Shown here: positions 30,616-37,335 of the stretch, piece by piece
How the letters are laid out: each line of letters starts with the position of its first letter
Position numbering within the stretch: position 1 is the first letter of the stretch
Assembly: GCF_004359215.1 (NCBI RefSeq)
Contig: NC_090610.1
Location: forward strand, 10,595,626-10,632,960
Origin: Bremia lactucae
Taxonomy: Eukaryota; Oomycota; Peronosporomycetes; Peronosporales; Peronosporaceae
Direction of reading: 5' to 3'
DNA length: 37,335 bases
Program-made: the position numbers and the translations under genes
The notes under the pieces: model-generated
The model's database searches: none
Seen by the model: the letters and a program-made list of their open reading frames with translations, nothing else
Told to the model about the DNA's origin: nothing

Positions 30616-31786
30616 ATGCCACTTAAAAGGGGCCACGTTGGTGAATCGTCTGCGAAGACGCCCACCCAACCTCGCACTAAGCGCACACGCCGCGTTAAGA
30701 CGCCGGCAGCGTTCTATACCTTTGTCGAAACGCCGACAGCTACTGCTGCTATCGCGTTAACGGGGCTTGATGTGGACAACGAGCTCATGAGGAAGGATGA
30801 TGGCGCATTATTGCCCATCCAAACTTCTCGCATGGCTCACAACATGTAGACAGCAACATTTACAAATGCCGTCTCGTCGTCTGCGCTGGATAGCGCAGCG
30901 ACTATTAATGAGAGCGCTGCCCATAAAGGCGCAGCTGCTTCTCCGTTGGGTAAAACTATAACGCCTTATGCTCAGACTATTAATCATAATGGTTCTGACA
31001 AAGAGGATTCCGAGCCTAAAGCTCCACCGTCGACACGTGAATGTGCTAAGTCGGTGTCACAAGCCAGTCATTTTGAACGTGGCTATGTGACGGGTGGCAT
31101 ATCACCGATGCCCCCTCCATCTAAATGGCCTCGTTTAAACGGGTCAAGAGCGCTCTTAGAGCGGTTTTTTCTAGACGCTCATAAATGTTATGACGTTCCC
31201 GATCCCGGTCGTGTTGCGTTCAAATGAAACGCCCGACCAATACGAGGCGGAATTGACGCGCCGCATTCATCCGCATTCCGATGCGATGAAACAGCGGACG
31301 CAGCGAATTAATTTCGCCCGCTTGCGCGTGAAAGAAATTAAGAGCGGTACTGTACCCCCAATTTCTTCTCACTACGCTTCTTCTGCTAGTCCATTTGAGA
31401 CTAGCGAGGAGGCCTCAGCTGGTGCTCCTTTCATGAGCAGTAAATCAAGCCGGGCAGGTCAATATGTAGGGTATCGATCGGTTCCCAAGAGTCGAAACGC
31501 TTTAAGTATCTTCTCCATTGGACGAGGATCTGATACTTCTCCCTCTCGGAGCGGTGGGCAAGCAACCTTCCAACAAGGAAGCGTTGGTTCTCACCCGCAT
31601 CCATCAGTGCAGGCGGCGCCCGATAGGAGTGGCGATCTTGCCCACCTTCTCGAGCTGCCTTACCATAGTCCGTTCAATCGCAGGCGTCAAGCGCTGCCGA
31701 ACGACGTATTGGAAAAGTCGAAGGTAAGTCTTGCGACTGACCTCGGATCTTCAGGATGTCCGCGCGAAGGATCGTCAGGGTTATAA
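30616..31786 (+). CDS. Antisense ORF of family E (broken)
   Basis: On the strand opposite to the family E pol. The frame from ATG 30616 has a basic tract RTKRTRRVK that could serve as a nuclear localisation signal, a stop at 30847-30849, and continues openly to 31227 (PPPSKWPRLNGSRALLERFFLDAHKCYDVPD). A second frame, 31190-31786, takes over (SNETPDQYEAELTRRIHPH, then Ser-rich). I do not recognise it, and it shows no convincing similarity to aORF1. Its end overlaps the chromodomain on the other strand. One stop and one frame change away from a single ORF of about 390 codons. Confidence 0.4.
31428..31607 (-). pseudogene. Chromodomain of family E
   Basis: The minus strand reads MDAGENQRFLVGRLLAHRS, then KYQILVQWRRYLKRF and DSWEPIDTL in one open frame. 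This is the chromodomain pattern without stops. It is clearly diverged from the A/B/C chromodomain, so E is a separate family. Confidence 0.7.
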
Positions 31787-31899
31787 ACGCCTGAAACTTT
31801 GGCTTGATATCCTGGAGAAGTTGATGCTGAGAGAACGCATTACACGTGTGGCATCCCAAGCTCTCCGAGTCCTTATCGTGGTGGGAGGAGTCATTCGGC

Positions 31900-32450
31900 T
31901 GTAAGTTTTTCACCTTCACTGTATCCCTCACCCGATCGACGCTCGACTCACAGTCGGCATCACCATCGGTCTCCTTAGACGGATGGGAGTATGTGACCTC
32001 AGTTGGGCTCGGGTCTACATAATGCTTCAGAAGAACCAAGTAAAATATGGGGTGCGTCTATATATACGGGGGAAGGTGAGCCTAAAATTTAGGTCTCCAA
32101 CCTCTTCGACCACCGTAAAGGGCCCAATGAAACGCGGCAACAACTTTGTAGTACCTCCAGGTAGTATAAAATTGCACTTTTAGGTAGGGCAGCAGTACTT
32201 AGTAGTACTTTTTCACCCACTCTAAAGCGTTCATTATTTTGCGACCATTTCATTCCGCGTATTCTTTTTGCTTGTTCTGTGCATTTGCCATCGCGTCACG
32301 GACTTTTCGTGTGATGGCTAATCGCTCATCCACAAAGCGTTGAGCCCCGCTCACGCTTTTAGCATCAAACTCGCCTAATATACCGCCGAGAGGTCGGTCA
32401 TAAGACGTAGTTTTTTTTCCACTGCTAAACTGGCAGGGCCACTGGGGCAA
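31900..32450 (-). pseudogene. Integrase C-terminal part of family E
   Basis: The minus frame 32450-32250 includes QRFVDERLAITRKVRDAMA and NAQNKQKEYAER, the helix before the integrase tail. Further left, other frames read FRVGEKVLLST and KLLPRFIGPFTVVEEVGDL. The core catalytic domain is absent; just upstream the sequence passes into AT-rich material and then the gag start. Confidence 0.7.
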
Positions 32451-32738
32451 GGTTCTGTCGTTGAGATGATACCCTCGTGGGTCATCGTCATATTGACGAA
32501 ACTATGTCCCTCTTTCGCACCGAGCATAGTGAGGGGTCCTCGTTCTATTTTAAATATCCATTTAATTAATCTTTTTAAAAAAAGGAAATTTTAGATGATT
32601 TTTATATATTTTTATTTAAAAGTGACAAAAACCTTTTACCCACTAAGACTCGAGTTGCGCACAAACGAGACTGGCGTCCGAAGATGGCGCAATCAATTAA
32701 TATAAAACGGTGTCTCACCCGTACTGACGTAGACACTG

Positions 32739-33178
32739 TTATTTATAACGAACTCCACAAAAGGCAATTGCTTGCTCCACTCTCGCAGTGGGTCTGGAGA
32801 TCGAGATGGCTTTGAGACGCTCTTCCACACTAAGTGGAGTGAATAGGTATTCACTGTGAGCTTTAGCTTCCGCTATCTCGGCAGCTCGACGACGAGCTTG
32901 TTCCTCTATGAGGATTGTTCGCTCTTGCTCTTCATCGAGCAAATTCGTGTTGATATTCGACTCAGGGTCAGGCGTCTGGTGTAATGTAGCCAAACCGCCG
33001 CGGCATTACGTTCTGGGTACGGATTTAGATCCAGACGGGACTCGTCCACACGTCGAGACGTATATGAGCTAGGCTCTTCTGCCTCTTCCTCCGATGGAGT
33101 GTGACTCATATAGTCTACCTGCAACTCATCGTCCGGGGAGTAGCTAGGAGTCGGTGATTCACGCTTTATTGTCATTAG
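32739..33178 (-). pseudogene. gag N-terminal part of family E
   Basis: Starting at the Met near 33178 the minus strand reads TIKRESPTPSYSPDDELQV, then an acidic stretch EEEAEEPSSYTSRRVDES. After a one-base frame change near 32995 it continues as EEQERTILIEEQARRRAAEIAEAK and SEYLFTPLSVEERLKAISI. I read it as a gag N terminus because of its position upstream of integrase remnants and its resemblance to gag starts of oomycete gypsy elements. The rest of gag, protease, RT, RNase H and integrase core are deleted between about 32460 and 32740. Confidence 0.5.
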
Positions 33179-33205
33179 ACGGGAATGCAAAACACAACCA
33201 ACCAA

Positions 33206-33592
33206 ACGATTAGTTGCTTATATTCCAACCTCAGAGAGGTAATGAAGCGAATGTTGTCACTTGGCGTCAACAGTCTGATGCGGGATGGTGTAATAGGACA
33301 TACATCGGTCGGTGAACCGTTGTTGTGGTACAATTACTTTATGGGTAAAATACGTTTTTATCTAATTTTAAAATAGTTAGTTACTTAAATCCTATTTATT
33401 ATGCTAGGGTACCGTTTTAGATTTAAATAATTATAAAAAGTGCAATTCCTCTCTTGATGTTAAAGTGTCTAGTGCCTTCCTAAGGCTTGTGTATTGATCT
33501 GTGAGAGATAGAAGCCTTTCTAAGAGACATACTCTCGGGCACTAGTTGCCAATTGGTTCTACGAACCCCTAAATCCCTTGAACTAGGGTTCA
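33206..33592. other. No gene seen
   Basis: AT-rich, with short frames only. It could include leader or LTR sequence of family E or of the Copia remnant to the right, but no terminal repeats could be assigned. Confidence 0.4.
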
Positions 33593-33857
33593 CTAAGCTT
33601 TACTAGCTTGTACGACTCCCTGATTGTTAAACCTAGTAGTTATATAGAATTTAGAGACTCTTTTGAGTCTATAAGTCTTTATCTGACTAAAGGAGCAAGG
33701 TAGCTCCGCTACACAAAGCGTCAAGAAGGACACATCAGCCAACAATAGGTGATTACCAGTTGGCGAAAAAATAGCTAGGTACCTTTCTAGAACGAGTGCA
33801 TTTAGCATTAAAGCCAGCTTCCATAGTTGAATATGAGACCCATATTCATATTCTTGT

Positions 33858-34003
33858 TTCTTGCATACCCAGCTCACTGGCATATCGTCAATCGTAATTA
33901 TGCCAATTGTGACTGATTTTCTGTCACCTTTGTCCGCAGCAAAATCTGCATTACCGTATCTAACCACTCGCAACGCATCAAAATTATTCTCTTCTCCGAT
34001 CAT
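33858..34003 (-). pseudogene. Copia RNase H, first half, inverted
   Basis: The minus frame reads VRYGNADFAADKGDRKSV, then TIGIITIDDMPVSWVCKKQ, the Copia RNase H start (the family usually has Y-x-D-A-D-x-A; here N-A-D). After KKQ the frame continues to 33593 without recognisable RNase H sequence. Its orientation is opposite to the second half at 34015-34340. Confidence 0.75.
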
Positions 34004-34014
34004 ACGAAGACAGC

Positions 34015-34340
34015 ATCTATTATAACTCGAGATTTGTTAGGTGTTCGGGAACTTTTACGTGAGTTGGATTTGAAGTTAGAGGAACCGATGCCACTGCGGG
34101 TGGATAATCAAGCTGCTTTGAAGCAACTTACGGTGAAATGGGATCTGCTAAGGCAAACCTATCGATGTGCGAAACGGTGAACGGTGAATGGGATCTGCTA
34201 AGGCAAACCTATCGATGTGTGAATCAAGTTTGCCGGAGATTTGAAGAAGCGTGGAATTATAAGACCCGAGTATCGAGAGATGGCAAGTATGCTCGCGGGC
34301 ATACTTACGAAGGCATTGGCTGCATCAAGACTGGATGAAT
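34015..34340 (+). pseudogene. Copia RNase H, second half and polyprotein end
   Basis: The plus strand reads IITRDLLGVRELLRELDLKL, PMPLRVDNQAALKQL, then after a tandem duplication IDV.IKFAGDLKKR, IIRPEY and MLAGILTKALAASRLDELHQIIGL, ending in a stop at about 34362. These are the usual last RNase H blocks and the C terminus of a Copia polyprotein. Frame breaks occur in and after the duplication. Confidence 0.75.
34131..34230 (+). repeat. 50-bp tandem duplication in Copia RNase H
   Basis: A 31-base segment beginning TGGGATCTGCTAAGG occurs at 34139-34169 and again at 34189-34219, period 50. It interrupts the RNase H coding sequence. Confidence 0.8.
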
Positions 34341-34555
34341 TGCACCAGATCATCGGTCTAAAATAAATTGATCGTTGTTGACTGCGACAGAGCAAGGATC
34401 AAGTGTTACAGTGTCGACGAGGAGGAGAACGCAACAAGTTGATGTTCCACTAATATGGTAAAAATATCATTTTAAAAGTTACGTTTGGTATAACGAAACT
34501 AGTAACAATCTCTCTTTTGCATCTATTTGTGCGTTCTCTGTGCATTTAAGTGTTG

Positions 34556-34970
34556 TGTAACGGGGTGTATTGTTACACGAAATTAACACTCAAAGGCTGT
34601 TAGTAAATATATTATCTAAAAGGTAGAGAATATTTGGAGAATATTACTTTACATAGTAATATTCGGAAAGCTCATCCATTGGTAGATATTGGCCATTACA
34701 TCTACTTGCTCCGCGGTCCAGTCAGCACTGGACGAACGCAAATAGATGGATGGATAAGACTTAATTACATGTTTTGTATTAGTTTATAATCAAATTAGTA
34801 TTAAAAAGATAGAAACTAAAAAACTTAATTTTAGTAAATACAGTTTACTTCTTACCCTCTTTAAAGTAAGTGTTTTAAAGATAGTCTACCTCTGTACGTA
34901 CTAGGGTACGTGAAGTGACGTGAGGCACCACTCGCACTGAAGCAGTACAAGTCGGCAGTGCCCCGTTACA
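34556..34970 (+). repeat. Complete 5' LTR of gypsy element G
   Basis: 415 bp, opening TGTAACGGGG (34556-34565) and closing CCCCGTTACA (34961-34970), perfect 10-bp terminal inverted repeats. Related LTRs in opposite orientation lie at 12912-13179 and 21425-21808. Internal perfect inverted repeats include GAATATTACT (34639-34648 with 34655-34664). It is inserted just after the Copia polyprotein end. Confidence 0.88.
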
Positions 34971-34990
34971 CCTGGTAGCACATAGTAGTC
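34971..34990 (+). other. Putative primer-binding site
   Basis: TGGTAGCACATAG starts 2 bp after the LTR, the expected position and 5' TGG of a site complementary to the 3' CCA end of a tRNA. I cannot name the tRNA. Confidence 0.4.
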
Positions 34991-35009
34991 CGTCCAAGGT
35001 TCACAGTTC

Positions 35010-35039
35010 TATCATCTAACATGTACATGTTAGATGATA
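35010..35039. repeat. 30-bp perfect palindrome over the first gag ATGs
   Basis: Each half is TATCATCTAACATGT and its complement, with no spacer. It contains the ATGs at 35021 and 35027 that could start gag, 40 bp after the LTR. Confidence 0.85.
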
Positions 35040-36038
35040 ATGAAAATACGCATCACATTTCGCGTGGTAACTACTCCTTACTAAGTGACGTAGAAAGGAG
35101 TGCGAACGGACAAATGATGTCGACCGTAGGGAACGATGCCAACTTGGCCATGCTGTCCGGTTTTGGCAGAGATGCCTTCTATACAGCCATTGCCAAGTTC
35201 ATAAACATGAACTTGACGAGGCGCAGGAGAAGGTAGCCCTGCTTAATCAGCAAGGCTCTGAACAGGCAGAACTGTTGAGGTTACAGCAGGTACAGACTCC
35301 TGTACCTGGGATGACAAACACGCGTCGTCCTGAAACCTTGAGGATTGACATCTCTAAGTATAGAAAGGTCAGAGAAGACTTGCTCTTAAAATGATTTGTC
35401 GAGTTGCACGATGCCATAAGGGCTCGTCACATCGTCGACGAGCAAATGCAAGTCGCGTTTGCTCAGTCAAATTTGGCAGATCGTGCCAAAACTTGGGCAC
35501 TAGGCATTAAGTTGCGCGACCCATATCTCTTTGGGTTGCTAGATGCTTTTTATGCCTGGCTCAAACAGACGTTTCAACCGCCTAGGGCTGACGACAGAGC
35601 TCGATCAGAGCTTCTGAAACTCAAACAAGGCAAGCGTGATGTGCACGCTTATGCCCAGCATATACGACTCTTAGCGAGTTGTATCACAAACAATTCAGTC
35701 CATGAACACACGTTAATTACGGTGTTCATGCAAGATCTTACGGACGGTCCCGCAAATACCCGCCTGTTCTGCTTGGAACTATGCACGCTTGAAGAAGCAA
35801 TATCCGTTGCGGAACAGGACGACTTTAGCCTGAGACAGGCCCAAGCTAGTTCGTAATCGTTTTCCTCCAAGACGACACGAGCTTGGAGGTCAAGAAACTA
35901 TGGACCTCTCTTATGTCGAAAAGCGAGAAACCTCGCTTTTCAAACAAAAAGCGATTGCAGAAATGCAATCGCTGTCAAAAGTTGGGACACTACGCTCATG
36001 AGTGTAGTGCCCCCACGCCCAGTACCGAGAGGTACTGA
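35021..36038 (+). pseudogene. gag of element G with zinc knuckle (frameshifted)
   Basis: The frame 35021-35236 is a short acidic N terminus. The main capsid-like frame 35404-35856 has AIRARHIVDEQMQVAFAQS, RAKTWALGIKLRDP and LLKLKQGKRDVHAYAQHIR, typical of gypsy gag. The segment between them is open apart from a TGA at about 35392. The knuckle KCNRCQKLGHYAHEC, fully conserved CCHC, lies at 35961-36005 in another frame. Three frames are therefore needed, so this gag is broken, although all blocks are present and well conserved. Confidence 0.8.
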
Positions 36039-36046
36039 ACGTAATT

Positions 36047-37335
36047 ATGGAAACGAATGCCAAAAAGGACAACGGTCGCGGGTCCGACGTTGTTGCGAAA
36101 TCGCAACAGTCAGGCGACCGCCAAACGGTCGGGTCAGTAGGGGCGCAACGCCCTACTGATTTAGGAACCTCAAAAGAATTTGCAAATTTCTTAACTACAG
36201 TTGCTCCAGACACACAATCATTATGTGTCTCTGCACCTGGTGATGAGGTGTATCTCATCACCTTGAAGTTGAAAGTGACAATTGATTTGTCACTCAGAGC
36301 CCTAGTGGACTGCGGAGCGTCGAATAACTTTATTCGTCGCCAGTCACTAGAGGGTAGTAGGATCAAATATGTTGAGCGCGACATCCCTCCAACGAGGATG
36401 ACGGTGCGTCTAGCGACAGGCGCATCGATAACAGTGATGAAACGCGTAGTGAAATTTCACTACACGTTAAGAGATTTACAGTATGATGATGATTTCATCG
36501 TACTGGATTTGGATGACAAATTTGATGTCATCCTGGGTTTACCTTGGCTCAGAAAATACGAGCCAAGGATCAGCTGGCAGCATCGATCCGTAAAGATGCC
36601 TGCCACTTGTTCATCAGATGGCCATCTGATGAACGTCTTGGAGCGTCCACAAGCGTGTGGATGTACTACGAGTGAGTGCGATGGCCTCACTTGTGGTACG
36701 GTCGTTAGTACAACCGCACAAGATCACAGTGTGATTACCAATCACAATGTGGAGTCAGCTGCCGGCGGCTGTGTTAATGCACAGGCAGCGCCGAAGGTCC
36801 ACCACTCGAAAAGGTCGAGTGGATTGGGACATGAATGTACGCTTAGTGGGCGACATTCAAGGAGTATACCGGTTGCCCAGAAAGGACAACACGATGATCC
36901 AAGGTCGAGTAGAGAGTCGACCGTAGTGGACCCGACTGTGATAGCGCAATCACACTCGGAAGACGTTGAGGGAAGAGGTCCCCACGTATTTGAGGAGAAA
37001 TCCCCTCAAATGGTAGAAGTTACTAGACTTCTAGATCCCGAGGGATTAATCCCCCGGCAGCCTGTGGATAAATCCCAGGAAGAAACCGAGACATTAAATG
37101 TCTTGGTTAATGATGGATCGAGAGTAGGCGCTTCTACTCTTGATCTGTATGCGCCTCCGAAGTTAACTTCGGAGATAACTCAATTACCAACCCTAGAACC
37201 TAAGCGGTTCTTGAGAGATCTGCATTGTGGGAAAATCAAGCAGATCTGCGTACTCGTCACAGAGGACGATTACGTAACCGACATTCGGTCAGCGGTAATT
37301 TTTGCAGAGAACGAACGGGTTCTCAGCAGCTCATC
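36047..37335 (+). CDS. Protease and pol linker of element G, open to window edge
   Basis: From ATG 36047 the frame stays open for 429 codons and leaves the window at the right edge. It starts METNAKKDNGRGSDVVAK. It then has FLTTVAPDTQSLCVSAPGD and LRALVDCGASNNFIRRQS with an aspartic protease active site (D-C-G-A, Asp codon 36308-36310), and LDDKFDVILGLPWLRKYEP as the second conserved protease block. A long Ser/Thr/His-rich linker follows, with HHSKRSSGL, DDPRSSREST and LTSEITQLPTLEPKRFL, and the frame ends just before RT fingers (judged from copy C). Cys in place of Ser/Thr after the active Asp is unusual. It processes Gag-Pol in the family. This frame is the least damaged pol piece of the lineage here. 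Confidence 0.8.
   Translation, partial: METNAKKDNGRGSDVVAKSQQSGDRQTVGSVGAQRPTDLGTSKEFANFLTTVAPDTQSLCVSAPGDEVYLITLKLKVTIDLSLRALVDCGASNNFIRRQSLEGSRIKYVERDIPPTRMTVRLATGASITVMKRVVKFHYTLRDLQYDDDFIVLDLDDKFDVILGLPWLRKYEPRISWQHRSVKMPATCSSDGHLMNVLERPQACGCTTSECDGLTCGTVVSTTAQDHSVITNHNVESAAGGCVNAQAAPKVHHSKRSSGLGHECTLSGRHSRSIPVAQKGQHDDPRSSRESTVVDPTVIAQSHSEDVEGRGPHVFEEKSPQMVEVTRLLDPEGLIPRQPVDKSQEETETLNVLVNDGSRVGASTLDLYAPPKLTSEITQLPTLEPKRFLRDLHCGKIKQICVLVTEDDYVTDIRSAVIFAENERVLSSS
36609..36634. repeat. 26-bp perfect palindrome in pol linker
   Basis: Half-site GTTCATCAGATGG and its complement with no spacer. The same 26 bases occur in copy C at 30556-30581; the copy B counterpart near 21193-21218 has several mismatches. 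It lies in coding sequence just downstream of the protease. Confidence 0.85.

Noticed and set aside
31674..32039. 121-codon minus ORF between chromodomain and integrase tail of family E
   Set aside because: It fits only as frame-broken linker sequence of pol; no independent gene is supported.

Overview
The window looks like a repeat-rich stretch of an oomycete genome, most likely a downy mildew or Phytophthora relative. The reasons are an intact Crinkler (CRN) effector gene, host genes with very short GT-AG introns (55-78 bp, some with a CTAAC branch site), and many decayed Ty1/Copia and Ty3/gypsy chromodomain retrotransposons. Species is not determinable from this sequence alone.

Layout. 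1-1690 has no recognisable gene apart from a 74-bp tandem duplication. 1696-3090 is a broken Copia gag-protease segment. 3359-7760 is a broken chromodomain Ty3/gypsy element (+). 8286-12577 is the host-gene island: a disrupted membrane-protein gene (-), a five-exon mitochondrial-type thioredoxin (+) assembled here from its splice sites, and a two-exon amino-acid permease (+). 12912-21808 is a composite minus-strand chromodomain gypsy element: truncated LTRs at both ends, a tandemly duplicated 3' half (copies A and B), deleted gag and deleted reverse-transcriptase core. 22187-24493 is the CRN gene, bracketed by degenerate direct repeats. 25104-30586 is a second minus-strand element of the same lineage (copy C) with a 0.93-kb internal inversion. 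30592-33205 is the remnant of another chromodomain family (E). 33593-34340 is a rearranged Copia RNase H. 34556-37335 is the 5' part of a plus-strand element (G) of the A/B/C lineage with a complete 415-bp LTR. Its last reading frame is still open at the right edge.

Two things stand out. First, the A/B/C/G lineage is packed with short, mostly perfect inverted repeats (arms of about 6-13 bp), roughly one every 30-50 bases, in LTR, leader and coding sequence alike. The host genes, the CRN gene and the other gypsy family do not show this by eye. Second, between the pol 3' end and the 3' LTR these elements carry open reading frames on the strand opposite to pol. One of them (aORF1) is conserved at protein level between copies A/B and the much diverged copy C, with synonymous codon changes. 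Family E has a different opposite-strand ORF in the same place. The two observations interact, because palindromes can themselves create antisense ORFs, so they are kept separate below.

Functionally, the resident genes are a mitochondrial redox protein, a membrane transporter and a host-targeted effector. Everything else is mobile-element material in various stages of decay.
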